This document shows positions 11,568 through 23,120 of a stretch of 64,000 nucleotides of DNA, in pieces (position 1 is the stretch's first letter; each line of letters begins with the position of its first letter). The position numbers were made by a program, and so were the translations under genes. Under the pieces are notes generated by a model that was not told the DNA's origin, made no database searches, and saw only the letters and a list, made by a program, of their open reading frames with translations. The stretch comes from Rhodotorula mucilaginosa (taxonomy: Eukaryota; Basidiomycota; Microbotryomycetes; Sporidiobolales; Sporidiobolaceae). The stretch covers positions 1,178,001 to 1,242,000 of the forward strand of contig CP137870.1 of assembly GCA_034406715.1 (NCBI GenBank), given 5' to 3'.

Positions 11568-12154
11568 CAGGAACGGCGTAGGTGTGTCTACAACGGGAAC
11601 GGCCTTTCCTGATGCGCTTGATGCCTCCACAACAACTTATGCCGGAGAGTGTGTGCATCAGTCCACACCGTTTCTGACCCTTGCGCGCGGCTATCCCACC
11701 CAGACTCTTCTCTCTTGACAGAATGCGTGCGACTCATGCATTCTCTCCTTATTCTCTTGCAATGAATTTTTCCCCGTTGTGTGTGTTAAAACTACACAGG
11801 CAATTGGGCAGGAGGATTCGGAATCGAGTGAAACGACGCTTGATGTTGTTACGAGCTCGGCTTGGCGCGCACGGACAGCTTCTTGGCGGTTACGTTCTTG
11901 CTCTCGCGTCCCTCGGAGCCCGTCCACGACACTACAGTAAGGCTAAAAAGGAAATGGAGGAAGGGGAGATCGCTTGGCGCTCCTTATCGCGTCCGTCATA
12001 TCGGTTAGCCCAAGTGAGCGAGACCGCGGACAAGCCGGTGTGTTTTTCCCTTCCCGTCCTCCGGCTCTCTTCGTCCTTATCTACACCGGCCTACTCGTCT
12101 TAGACCTTTGGTCTCAGGCAGTAGAACCTGACGGGACGCTGCCTTTTAAGCACC
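11568..12154. other. Intergenic between tandem copies B and C
   Basis: About 590 bp without a recognisable gene. It contains the CGG-N5-CCG element at 12027-12037 and a TTTTAAG stretch just before the copy C start. Confidence 0.45.
12027..12037 (+). promoter_or_regulatory. CGG-N5-CCG element upstream of tandem gene C
   Basis: CGGACAAGCCG (within CCGCGGACAAGCCG), 117 bp before the ATG of copy C. Flanking sequence is otherwise unlike copies A and B, which argues that the element is conserved rather than merely dragged along by duplication. Role inferred. Confidence 0.45.
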
Positions 12155-13638
12155 ATGGCGCGTCCTTCTCCGACGATGCCGCCTGTCTTTCGCACACCTG
12201 CTGCCAGGCGCTTCGAGAAATTGGAGGTCCGGATAGGAGTTCTCGAAAGGCTACAAGGCTTACTTCAGTCTAAGTCTCAAGAGGAATCTCACACTGCCAC
12301 CACAGTAACCGCCAGATGGCACGGAAACAGTGTTTACCTGACACCCAGGGAGGCAGCGGAACTAGCCACACAGGAGCGACGCAACCTTCACCGCGCGTCG
12401 GAACACCTATCAACTGTTGTGAATCGCTTGCGCGACCTATTCCGAGACGGGCGCGCATGGCGCGCAGCCGACATGGCCGACATGGCCGAGTCCGCCCGCA
12501 CTGGCGAAGAATGTTCTGTTACGACTTTCCAAGCGTCGCTCCTCAGCTTGCTGCGAGATTTGTGCCGTCAAGCCCAGGTCTTGATGAAGACTCCTACTAC
12601 CAAGCACTACAGAGAGTTCGTAAGTATGCTGGCAGCGTCTACAGTCAACTTGAGCGGCAAGGGCGCTGACTAACATCCGGGGCTGGGCTCAGAAAACATG
12701 CATATCAGATCTCGCAGCTATTGAGGTAGGCTAAGGGTCCTTCATCTCTGTACACATGCTGTACTGACATTTTAGCACCTCCAGCTTCGTTTCTCTAATA
12801 GCCGAGCCCGTTACGGACACCTTCCGACGGAGTACCTCGCCACACTGAAAGATGTGAGGTGGTTGTTCTACGCGTGCAGGCCTGCAGAGCCAGCTTAGAC
12901 CCTCATTCTCCAGAGCGCCTGCAGTCTTGGCCGTGATTGCAATACTGACTGTTCTTCCTGTATAGGCTGAGCTCAGTTCCGCCGGACCCGAGGAGTTGCG
13001 AAAAAGCTTCTTGGCTCTCGCGTCCCGTGCGAAGGCCCTGGGCGCCACTGGACACGAGCTAGACCAGTTTCAGCTTCTTTCCCAGGCGCCTGAAGACCAC
13101 CTGTGGCCCAGGCTTGACATACTGAAGACAAAGGGTAATCTCTCTGCAACGTACCAGCGGATTCTGCTCGAAAAAGCCGTGCATACTGTATACATGGCAC
13201 CCCTTCTACCTGAAGAAGAGCAACGCGCCTACCTGGTACCAACTTTCTCTCTGTGCGTGAGGTGGATGAACCTTATCTGACGTACTTCTGTCATGACTCA
13301 ACCAGCTTGAGCAACTTGGTCGTCTCAACGACCTAGTGGCCAGTCCTGCTTTCAGTCTCCTACTCTCCCCTCCAGCTGAAGGTACTGACTTTCGCTCTTT
13401 GGCTTGAACAGAAGGAGGGTTTGGAGGCTTGGAACAAAGGAACTAGAGCAGGAGAGGAAAGATCATCCGTGGTGAGGACTGCGGCTCGGATCAGCTCAAC
13501 ACCGCAGTGCTGAATCATAGAGTCTAGCAGGAGCACCGCTTGGGACATTCGCCTGGCATTTTGATCCTCTCACGACGCTACCAAGCCATCTATAACAGGC
13601 ATGACAGCCGTGCCCGCGTCCTCCATGACCGCTGCTAG
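12155..13638 (+). CDS. Unknown protein family, tandem copy C (best-preserved)
   Basis: Six exons fit in a single phase: 12155-12619, 12693-12725 (33 nt, KTCISDLAAIE), 12776-12853, 12966-13235 (270 nt), 13306-13338 (33 nt, LEQLGRLNDLV) and 13531-13638; 328 aa. The ATG sits in an ideal CACCATGG context. Exon 1 holds LFRDGRAWRAADMADMAES and TTFQASLLSLLRDLCRQA. Exon 3 has RARYGHLPTEYLATLKD. Exon 4 has LWPRLDILKTKG, SATYQRILLEKAVHTVYM and LLPEEEQRAYL. The last exon has LSRRYQAIYN. There is no signal peptide or membrane helix. The donor after the second 33-nt exon reads GCCAGT, which is weak, so that boundary is tentative. Function unknown; the family is defined here by its three tandem copies. Confidence 0.6.
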
Positions 13639-13958
13639 GACGCCGTAGGTTCCTGCACTCTTTCTCACGCACTTCTCTTCCTGCACACATTTTGAGCTCT
13701 TGCAAGTTACACTTCTACTGTTTGACATCGAGGGGCTTGCGAGTCAATTGCAGCGAGGACTATACGAAGCGAAAGCAAGTTGAAACGGGGTGGGCGAAAG
13801 CAAGGCTCGGGTATCGACTTGCGCACTCCAAGACCCTGCTTTCCCGTGTACAAGTCTCAGTCACAAACGGGATGAAGTGATCATGCTAGTGTAGTACACC
13901 CGGAAAGCTAACTATGCACTGAGAAAAAAGCAAGCGGGTTGTTGACCTTCTCATCCGC
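13639..13958. other. Convergent 3' ends, nothing recognised
   Basis: 320 bp between the stop of tandem copy C (+) and the stop of the disordered protein (-). No gene is seen; it should hold both polyadenylation regions. Confidence 0.4.
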
Positions 13959-16353
13959 TCACTCGCTCGCGAGCGCGGATACTTCTGCTCCCTCGACCTT
14001 GACGTCCGCCAGTACCTCACCCAACTCCATTGCCTTCGCCTCGATCGCTTCGCGCATCAGGCGAGGTAAGCGCACCTGGTCGAGCGGCAGGATCTCCCGC
14101 TTCCATTCCTTGCGCCGACCGCCGACGCCGTCCCCGACTCGCAAGCGCGCAGACGACCGCGCTTGATCGTATGCGGCGACCCGTTTCTCCCGCTGGCGCG
14201 ACGACGCCTTGACTGCACGTCCGACCTCGCGCTCGGCGAGCCAGTCCTCCTTGGCCGACTCGTCGCTTGGCGCCTCATCGCTGACGGGGAGGTCGTCTTC
14301 GGACGAGAAAGTTCCAGTCGTGCGGAGGTAGTACGCGAGCTCGTCTTCCGAGGAAGGGGGACCGTCTGGAAGGGAATCGTCGGTCGGCCAGCGGGGATGA
14401 CGAGGCGGGAGGAAAGACGAAGTGTAATGCAACGGCTCCGTGGAGTGTCGCTTCGCTTTCGGGCGCGTCTCCTCGACGGTCGGCGTCTCGGCAGGAGGAT
14501 CAGGCACAGGCCCGTGAATCACCGCTTCCTCCGTCTGAGTCGAACCTTGACAATGTTGCGAGACGCCGCCGATTTCGCCAACCTCGTTGTCAACGACTGT
14601 TTCCCCGCTCGCAGTCGCTTCGACTGGCTCGGGCGAAATCATCGAAGCATCTGCAGGGTTTGTGACTCCACCTTGCTCGGGCTCCTCCATCCCTCGGGTT
14701 TCTTCTTGCTGCGGGTCGCCTTCCGACGGTGCGCCCCGAACCGTCGAATCACCGTCGTCACCTTCTGCATGCGCCTCGACCTCGCCGACGGCATCGCGAA
14801 GACTAGTGTTCGCCTTGATCGTCGTGTTACCGTCGGAAGGTTCGACGAGCTCCTCCTCCTCAGCCGCGACGCGACCGGCCATCATCGGCGAGGTCTGCGC
14901 AGGTTGCGACGCCGACGCGCTGTCGTCCCAAGTCTCGAGCATGATCGTCGAGTCCATCCCCTCTCCGGCGACGTCTCCGTCAATCCTAGCGAGGAGACTC
15001 TTGCGATCTCCGCCGCAGCCTCCTCTGCCGCCGATCGCCGGCTCGAGTTGCAAAGAAGGCAAATCTCCGAATTCGGTCGTCGTGAACTGAAAGACCGGCA
15101 AACCCTCCGTCGCAGGTCCGATCGGCGAGCTCGAGTGCTGCAAGCCTGGCGCGGCTGGTGTAGAGAGAGCCCAGGGAGCAGGTTTGGCGAGCGGCTGCGA
15201 TTCGGCTGCCTGGCTTGGAGGAACGAGGAACTGCGGAGCGCGAGAAGAGCGAGCCGTTCCGCCCGTCGGATGTTGTTGCTGCGACGAAGAAGTCGGCGAG
15301 CGAGGCAGAGGCTGAGTCGAGAGTGACCCGCGTCGAGCGTCGCTGAGGAGTGTCGTAGGAGGCTCCGAGGCATGGCGAGCGATCAAACGGCGAGGCGGAC
15401 GTGGGCGGCGCGCGGGAAAGTCGGTCAGAGGCAACGAAGGACGCCGCGCGGGAGACGGGGCGAGTTGTGGCGCTCCCGTGGACGTCGCTGAGCTGTCGCG
15501 ATAGACATGCAGGGCGGTCCCGATACGCGAGGGGCTGCCGATCGGATTCGATGGTCCAGCCGCCCGCGATGCAGTTCTCGTCGCCGGCGCGGTGGCAAGA
15601 GTCGACACCGCACTCTTATTCCGCAACGCTCCTTGTTTTCGTTGCGTCTGGTTCGACTTGTCGGCCAGAGCGGTGCTCTTGCGCCGAGCGGTGCCGGTGG
15701 TCGGAGGCGGGTCGGGACGGGCGGAATCGCGTTCACAGTCGTCGCGACCGCCGCCATGCGAAGAACCGCCGGTGGCAGGTTTCGCACCTAGACTGTTTGC
15801 CGCCACTACCGAGCGTCGGTTCTTCCGAGTCGAGAGGGCTGACTGTTCGTCCGAGACCTCCGAAGTCGTCTTGGTCTGTTTGAGCTTGTGGCGACGCTGA
15901 AACCGAGCGAGCACGAGCGCGCCTCGTCAGCATCTCACTACATCGCAAGCGCTCATACGCAAAGGTGCGTGGTTCGAGACTCACCGTCTTGACCGGCGAG
16001 GTCTGCGCGCCCTCGGCCTCGCTCTCAACATCCGCGTCGGTCTCTTCGAGCGCGCGCTCCTTGCCTTTCGTCGATGGCTTCGTGCGACGGGCAGGAGCTG
16101 GAAGCAATCGCTTGGAGGGACCCGATCTCCTCTCAGGAGACGGCGTACTGAGCTCGCCGTCGTCGTCGCTGCTGCTGCTGGCGAGTCGTCTCTTGCCCGC
16201 GTTTGACTGACTCGGCCCTGCAGCCGAAGGAGGCGCCGGCTTGGCTCCGCGCTTGCCGTAGCACCTCGTAGTAGCTCCCTTCCGACGCTGCAAGCCGACG
16301 CGAGACTGCTTCGGCGGGGAAGGGAGCGAGTCGTATTCCGTTTCGGAGCTCAT
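13959..16353 (-). CDS. Disordered, basic, probably nuclear protein of unknown function
   Basis: Two exons in phase: 16353-15985 and 15896-13959, 768 aa. The first ATG in frame opens MSSETEYDSLPSPPKQSRVG; the frame stays open upstream without an ATG. Composition is dominated by Ser, Pro, Arg and acidic residues with many SP/TP sites, as in a CDK-regulated nuclear protein. A short basic motif TTRCYGKRG sits near residue 28, and basic clusters (RRTKPSTKGKER, RRHKLKQTK) could be nuclear localisation signals. The most ordered-looking part is the last ~120 residues, containing KEDWLAEREVGRAVK and ILPLDQVRLPRLMREAIEAK, probably helical. I recognise no domain. A chromatin or cohesin-related role is a guess from composition only. 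Confidence 0.6.
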
Positions 16354-16813
16354 CGTTTCCCTCAAGCTGGAGCGACAGTTCGGCTTTGCAAGCAGCTGGA
16401 GCGGGCGAGCGCAGCGTAGACCGGTCTGCGTTGAATGTAGCGTGTCTCTGATGTAGTCTAGATACCCTCGCAGCTCGAGGTGCGAGATGGCGGAGGGCAA
16501 CTTTGAGAGGAAAATTCAAGAGAGATGGTCAGCCAACTACGCGACTCGTCGACATCGAAGGCAACTATACTGCGAGCGAATGCAAGAGAGCAGGGACTCA
16601 CAAAGGGTTCCTTCACACGCTGAGGTACGGGATGAGCCCCGCGTGAAGAAACGACGCTTCTAGTTCCTCTCGCTTCCGAGAAAGCCCAAAGCCTGCTGCC
16701 TTCAGGACTACACACACCCGAGCTGGAGAAAAGGCTCTTGCGACGCCCAGCGCACGCAAACGGGGGCCAGAAGGAGAGAGTACACGTGAGAGAGAACCGA
16801 CCACTCCGTCCGG
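16354..16813. other. Intergenic between two minus-strand genes
   Basis: About 460 bp: 3' flank of the P58IPK-like gene and promoter/5' leader of the disordered protein gene. No additional gene was seen. Confidence 0.4.
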
Positions 16814-18924
16814 CTAACCCCACCTGAACTGGGCTCCGCCGCCGCCGTTCCCGCCAAACTGCTGGAAGAACTGCTGACCGCCCGCCCCGCCTGCCTGTTG
16901 CTGGAAGAACTGCTGGAAGCCACCGCCGCCACCGCCGCCGCCGAAAGAGCCACTCTGCTGGAAAAAGATGGGTTGGCCGCCTCCGCCAAAGCCGCCGCCG
17001 CCGAAGGGAGAGCCACCTTGGCCCGATTGAGGGTCGTTGGGGTCGTCGCCGGCATCGAAGCGAGCTCGGAGTTCTGTCCACCGAAAAAGATCAAGGACAA
17101 GCGGGAAACGTATCAGTCCGACCGACTCCGGAAGTGAGGGTCCTCAGCCACGCGCGGGGACGTACCGGGATTACTGAGCACTTCGTAAGCCTCGTTGAGC
17201 TGCGCCATCTTCTCCTCGCTGCCGCCTTCCTTGTCCGGGTGGGCCTTGAGCGTCGCTTTTCGGCTGCGAGGGGAGTTTAGGCGGAACCCGTCTTGGTTAG
17301 CAAGAGAGAGGGGCGTGCGGTTGCGAATTCGGAGTGAGGGCAACGACTCACTATGCGCGCTTGATGGTTTTGGCATCCGCATCCCGAGCAACTCCAAGGA
17401 TCTTGTAGTAGTCCTGCGCGCGAGCCAGGCAACCGACCGGAAAGAGAAAACGGCTCAGTTAGTTCCCACGCGGGAAACAGCACAAAGTTCTCAAAAGAAA
17501 GTCCACACTCGCGCGCCTCACCTTTGACTTGCTCTGCTTGAGTAACCGCTGCGCTTTCGCGAGCCGGTCATGAATCGCCCGGTCGGTCCTGCCCGTCGCC
17601 TCAAACGCAGCACTCAGCACCCGCACCGCCTCTTCCCACTCTTCCTTCTTCATCAACTCGTCCGCCCTCCCGACCAATCCCCACGTGTCCTCCGGATCGA
17701 GTTCGAGCGCCGCAGCGCACGCGGCCGAGGCTTTCCGGCTGTCGAGGTGGACGTAGGCTTTACACAGCGTCGACTGGAGCGTGCGCAGCAAGGGGGAGTA
17801 CTTGGCCAGGTCGTCGCCACCGGTCGCCGGGAGGGGTGCTTCGTCAACGTCGTCCTTATTCCCACCCGCACGACGGACGAGCGGTTTCTGGTACAGTTCG
17901 AGCATCTCCCTCACGCGCGGGATGATCCCTTCTTTCGTACTCGACCCGGCGAGCGCCACGGCCGTCTCCATCCACTTGTTGCCCGCATCGATCCAGTTCC
18001 TCAACCGGGCCAAGTCCTTCTCGAGCGCCTTGAGCGCCTTGAGCGGTTTCGCGCACGTTTTCGAGTCCGGGTCGGCGGACAGGCATCGTTTCAGGGACAG
18101 GAGGGCGTCGGCGGGGATCTCGGGTCGGTCGTGCGGCGGTGGGGTGAAGAAGGCCGAGAGAAGCGCGATCCGGACGAGGAGGTGCTGGGGCAAGGTGGGG
18201 GACAAGGCCGAAGCGCGCGAGAGGTCGCCGATCGCGGAATCAAAGTCGTGCGCGAGGAGGGAGCACTCGGCGCGGAGGAGTCGCAGCTCGAGTGACTGCG
18301 GCGAGAGTTGGAGGGCCGAAGTCGAGGCGGTGACGCAGCGTTCGGGTTGAGGGGGTCTGCTCGCGCGGGCCTTTTTCGCGACGGCGAGGTCCTTCTGGGC
18401 GGCGACGACTTGTTTCCGCTGCGGGCAGACAAAATTCCGGGTCAGTCGTGGCCTACACTCGTCGAAGGCGCATTCCGGAAAGGCCGCACGAGCTCTTCTG
18501 CATCCTTGAGGTCTTTGTCGCCTTTCGGGCGTTGCTTTTTCGCGGACCGGAGAAAGTGGTCGATCTCGGTCTTGGCGTCGTCGTACTCTGCGAGTTTGGC
18601 ATGGATCTTTGCGAGTTGGAGGTGGGCGAGATCATACTCGCGGAGAGCGAGGACCTCTCGAAAGGCGTCCTTTGCGCGGGCGAGGTGTCCGCTCGCGAGG
18701 CGGACGGTGGCGCGCTTGTACAGGGTGGCGAAGTCGGCGGGGTCTCGCTCGAGGCAGTGATCGTAGATCTGCAAGGCGTCGCTCGACTTGCCCTGGGCGA
18801 GGGCGTCCTGCGCGAGCGAGAGGAGCGACGAGAGCGGCAAGTCGGCGGCGTTGTCGGGCAGGGCGGCGGCGCACACGGCGAGCGCGGCGGCGAGCGAGTA
18901 GACGACGAGGGCGACAGTGCGCAT
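16814..18924 (-). CDS. ER-lumenal TPR/J-domain co-chaperone (P58IPK/DNAJC3 type)
   Basis: Five exons: 18924-18490, 18418-17522, 17413-17352, 17263-17166 and 17073-16814, 583 aa. The N-terminus MRTVALVVYSLAAALAVCAA is a clear signal peptide. TPR repeats follow from about residue 30 to 430 (for example LQIYDHCLERDPADFATLYK). The J domain follows: DYYKILGVARDADAKTIKRA, then the HPD motif (LKAHPDKEGGSEEKM) and LNEAYEVLSNPE. The C-terminus RARFDAGDDPNDP leads to a Gly/Gln/Phe-rich tail ending FRWG. This order is diagnostic of DNAJC3/P58IPK, which stimulates the ER Hsp70 (BiP/Kar2) and holds misfolded clients. No KDEL-like signal is present, as in other family members. It is transcribed divergently from VFA1. 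Confidence 0.93.
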
Positions 18925-19259
18925 CTCTCCGTGCAGCTCTCTCTCCGTGTGTCTGTTGAATGTCTCTCGAGACGAAATGTGTCGACCAGAAGGAAGGCGG
19001 AGGAAAGCCGACAGCTGGCGATGACGTGCCACTCATCAACCCGCTCTGGAGAGTACGGGTGAATAGCCGATGGGCCGGAAATATCTATACAAGTGTACTG
19101 CGACTACTCCAGACCCTCCCGGTCTGCGGTGAGAGCGAGTTCGCCTTTCGCCCTTGATTTTCCCCCACTTTGGCCCGAGACGAGCCTGCTCTTGCTCTCG
19201 CTCAGCACCCGCAGCAGCTCGGACGAAAGCCAAGAGCGCGAAGGAAAGAGGAAGGGGAA
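18925..19259. promoter_or_regulatory. Divergent promoter, P58IPK-like gene / VFA1
   Basis: 335 bp separate the two divergent start codons, so both core promoters must lie here. No specific element is assigned. Confidence 0.5.
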
Positions 19260-20110
19260 ATGACCGCATCACCGGGCGCCCCTCCAGGTCCGCCTCCAGC
19301 TGCGTTCGCCGCCTCGACACCAAATCTCGCTTCCTCCTCAGCGTCTGGCGCTGGAGCTACCATACCGGGTCCACCTCGAATCGTCAATCTGTACCATGTC
19401 CGGACGGTCGCAACTCCCAAACAATGCTACGTCTGCCACCGCGAGACCACCACCTGTCTCGCAACGGACGGCGTGACCGATTTCCTCTACACGTGCAAGC
19501 ACCACTTGCTCGACCCGGGCGTGAGTCTGGTCACACTCGAGCTATCGAGGAAGGCTGTTGCTCACGGACCCCCCTTCTCGCGCAGTTTGCACGACCTGCA
19601 CCAGCCTCTGGGACGGCAACACCGACGAGCGCACCCGCCTCGCCGACGCCTTCGCCGCCAGTGCCCCGGTCCGAGATCGACAAGGTCAAGAAGGAGTACG
19701 AGGAGAAGCAGAAACGCAAGGAGGTGACGGCCGCTGCGGGCTCGGGCGCGGCCTCGAAAGACAAGGAGGGCAAGGAGGGCAAGGAGGACTCGTCGTCCTC
19801 CTCATCCGGCGCCGGCGGACCAGCCAGCACCGCCTTTTCCCTTTTCAAAACGGGTGCCTCGGCCCTCTCGTCCCTCTCCTCTCAAGCCTCTTCAACCCTC
19901 TTCCCACCTCCCGCCGCGCCCGCCGAACCTTCCGCAGCTGAACGAGCTCGCGCCGCCGCCGCGCAGGCCAAAGTGTTTGTCCTGCACAAGGATTTCTTCA
20001 GGATGCGTTTGGACAAGAAGAGGAAAGAGTGGGAGAAGAAGGATGCGGAGGAACGGGGGAGGCAGTGGAGTTTCCCCAAAGCGCCGAGGGGAGGGTTGAG
20101 TGGACCGTGA
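19260..20110 (+). CDS. VFA1: Vps4-associated protein 1 (Vfa1)
   Basis: Two exons: 19260-19520 and 19586-20110, 261 aa. A ~45-residue Pro/Ser/Ala leader precedes the conserved zinc-finger-like block VNLYHVRTVATPKQCYVCHR ... FLYTCKHHLLDPGFARP, whose Cys/His spacing (CYVC...C..H) matches the Vfa1 family. A Lys/Glu-rich linker (EIDKVKKEYEEKQKRKE), a Ser/Gly stretch and a C-terminal helix HKDFFRMRLDKKRKEWEKK follow, the usual Vfa1 ending. In yeast Vfa1 binds the MIT domain of the ESCRT ATPase Vps4 at endosomes and regulates it. Family assignment rests on these blocks; function is by homology. Confidence 0.85.
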
Positions 20111-20792
20111 GGCGTATAGAGGCGGACATTCGTGGACCCACCGCTCTGCGGAGTGGAGGCGGAAGGCTCGAGCTGAGGAGATGGACATATGACTATACAC
20201 GGACATCTCTTTGTTGACAAGTAAGCGTTCTTTTTCTCTCTTCCACCTCCCCACCTTCTTTTCGCTAACCAGACTGATTCCCGCACAGTACTAGATACTA
20301 CGGTCCGCACATCCCGACTAGATAGAGTCCCTTCTCAAACGGCACTTTTTGAAGGTCATATCGACGCCTATTCGCTGCAGCGAAGAACGCTGGTCATCTT
20401 TCGCAGGATGTGCTGCGGGCGATACATGTCTCGCAAAACGTGAAGCCCTTCTTGCGACCGTATCTTATAGCCAGATCCATGATGACCATTTTGCGTGTCC
20501 GATCTCGTCAGAATGACGGCTTAAGGCTGCGAAGAGAGCGAGAAAGTCGCGCGACCGGCAAGAGCGAGCGTGCGTCCGGAACGATGACGAGCCACACACT
20601 GCACCCGTGCGATTGCAGTCTCTCGCTACGCTGGATCGTTTCCATCCCGATTCGCGTCGCTCTGCCGACCGTACAGACCGCCCCGTCTCGCTCGAGTCGG
20701 TCAACCCGGATTCGCAGCCGCTCCACTTTGATTCGGGAGACGACCACGCTCGTTCAGGAACGGCAGACGCAGCAGAAGAAGAAGAGGAAGAG
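20111..20792. other. Intergenic: VFA1 3' flank and nucleoside transporter 5' region
   Basis: 680 bp. A GTAAGC donor about 110 bp after the VFA1 stop, followed by CTAAC and CAG about 55 bp later, suggests a spliced 3' UTR. The right-hand part (from about 20600) stays open in the transporter frame and is acidic, so the transporter may start further upstream through an unplaced exon. Confidence 0.35.
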
Positions 20793-22940
20793 ATGTTTGC
20801 TCCTGCTGCTCCGCTCGCTCGCGCAGTCGACAAGGCCAAGCGGCAGTACCGCCAGACGCGCCGCCGGGTCCGCGACGAGGTCGACGTCGCTCGAGACCTC
20901 TACCAAGAAGCGACCCTCTCTCCGCAGGAAGCGCACAGGGAGGGGGAACCCGTACCGGAAGAGATGGACGCAGAGGAAGCGGCCGAAGTGGTCGATGACG
21001 AGTATAGGCCGTTGATGAGCGATGACCATCAGCAGCAGCAGCGAGGGGCGAAAACTCCCAATAACCGGCAACGGGGGGCCGACAACGGGGACGAAGAGGA
21101 GGATCAAGGTGGGCATGCGTGGACCTACCGGGACGGCGACGGCGCGGCGACAAAGGCTCGCAAACTCGAAGTCTGGCTCGCCCAAGGCATCTTTTTCGTG
21201 CGGCGCCCCCTTTCTTTCCCTCCCCTCTTCATGCCTCGAAAGCTGGCTGACACGTGCATGGCGCAGATCCTCGGCGCAGCCATCTTGCTCTCGTGGAACA
21301 CCGAAATCGTCGCCGGTTCCTACTTTGGCGAACGGCTCAAGGACTCGCCGTTCGAGCGCAGTTTCGCAAACTTTGTCGCGTTGACGTTCACCACCGCCAA
21401 CCTCCTCTTTCTCGCGTGGGCCAATGCTACTCAGGCCAAGGTGAGCAAGCGCGCGCGCATGTCCTCGCGTCCATCCGCACACCTGCTGATGCCGTACTTG
21501 CCTGCAGGCGGACTTGAATCGCCGGATCCTGTGGAGTCTGTTCGTCCTGATCGCCATCCTGTGCATCTTTGTCGGTTCGACCCAATTCGCCAGTATCAAT
21601 CCTACGTAAGTTCTGAGACTCGGGCCCCGCTCGTGGTCTCCACAGCTGACTAGAGTCTTTTCCGCTCGCGCGCAGACTCTTCTTTTCCTTCCTGATCGTC
21701 TCGGCGATCCTTCTCGGCGCATCAGCGTCCTATCTCCAGAACGCCGTCGTCGCCCTCTCTGCCAGCTTCGGGCCCGTCTACTTGAATCAGATCCTCTCCG
21801 GGCAAGGCGCAATCGGATTTGTCGTCGCCATGATCCAATTCGTCGCCGCGTACGGCGCTGTCAAAGCCGCGCAACCGGACGACTCTCGCTTCGACGGACG
21901 TTTCCGATTACAACTGCGAGGGGACGAGACGGTGTACGCGGCAGCAGCGGGTGCAGACGCTGCCAAAGAAGTCCGCCAGACGGCGTTTGCCTTTTTCCTC
22001 ACCGTACTCGGCGTCGCGCTCGCGTCCCTCGCTGCGTACATCGTCCTCGTCAGACTCCCACTCTACCGCCTCGTCTTCCGCGCCGAGTTTGACCCGTCGG
22101 CGGATCACTCTCGGAGCAACAAGCACGATCCCAAACACGGCGGCAGTGGCGAGAGTGTCGTCCGACGCACGGAGCGCAAAGTCCGACACCTCGGCTTCGC
22201 CATCTTCCTCGTCTTTTGCGTCACCCTGGCCGTGTTCCCTTCCATCACGGCGACGATCGTCTCGATCCGGACCGGAATGCCGGACGCCACACTGTTGCAA
22301 CAGCCGGCGCTGTTTGTCCCGCTCGGCTTTGCCGTCTTTGCGGGTGGAGATTGGCTCGGTCGAGTCTTGCCGCAGTGGGAATTCTTCCAGTGGACCAACT
22401 GGAAAGGCCTCATGGCCTGCAGTGTCGCGCGCATCGTCTTCGTGGTGAGTCGGAATCTGCCCCTTTACCCGCCTCGTCGCTTTCGTGCTGATCGAAACTT
22501 TTGTTCGGCAGCCGCTCTTCCTGATCTGCAATCAGTCAGCGGGAGGCACCGGTCAGACCATCATCCGTTCCGATATCGGTGAGCCTTGAATCGTTCGCCG
22601 GTATCCGAGACCCCTTTGGCCGACCAACATCTGGTCCATTCGCGCGCAAAACAGCTTTCTTTGCCATCATGCTCGCTTTCGCGGTCACGAACGGATACAT
22701 CTCGACACTGATCATGCTCGCCTCCGTGGTCGAGCCGACCTTGGAAGAAGACGAGATCGAGGTGCGTTTTGGTTTTGTCTCCCCTCGCGCAACGAGGTCC
22801 CGTCCAGCTGACCACTTGTGCACTGTGTGCAGGTTGCGGCGACCTGCCTCGCCTTCTATCTCACCCTCGGGCTCTCGGTCGGATCGCTGCTCAGCTTCGC
22901 CGTCCGAGGGGCGATCTGTCGCTGCAATCCGTTCTTCTGA
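20793..22940 (+). CDS. Equilibrative nucleoside transporter (ENT/SLC29)
   Basis: Seven exons: 20793-21197, 21267-21440, 21508-21605, 21676-22444, 22512-22578, 22655-22761 and 22833-22940; 575 aa from the first in-frame ATG. An acidic hydrophilic N-terminus (~120 aa, with DDEYRPLMSDDHQQQQ) precedes eleven membrane segments. ENT hallmarks are the first helix ending ILGAAILLSWNTEIVAGSYF, the TM4-5 motif YLNQILSGQGAIGFVVAM, and the C-terminal block NGYISTLIMLASVVEPTLEE. Family role: facilitated transport of nucleosides, as in yeast Fun26 at the vacuole. The dileucine-like acidic N-terminus would suit an endomembrane location, which is inference. The true start may be further upstream. Confidence 0.9.
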
Positions 22941-23120
22941 TCTTCGACTACGTGCTATCCATATCATCTCTCGATCGGACGCGCGATTCACCATGTATGT
23001 ATAACACACTTGCAATGCACATACTGACTTTCCAACAGCCGGTGTCATAGTGATCCCTCTCGAAGGAAAAGCACGAGCCTAGCATGATCACGAGCGCACG
23101 AGGCGCAGGTGCCGACTCCG

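Noticed and set aside
13959-16353. Possible Wapl- or shugoshin-like cohesion factor, from the TTRCYGKRG motif and SP/TP richness
   Set aside because: Only a short basic motif is shared; no recognisable cohesion domain is present, so it stays unnamed.
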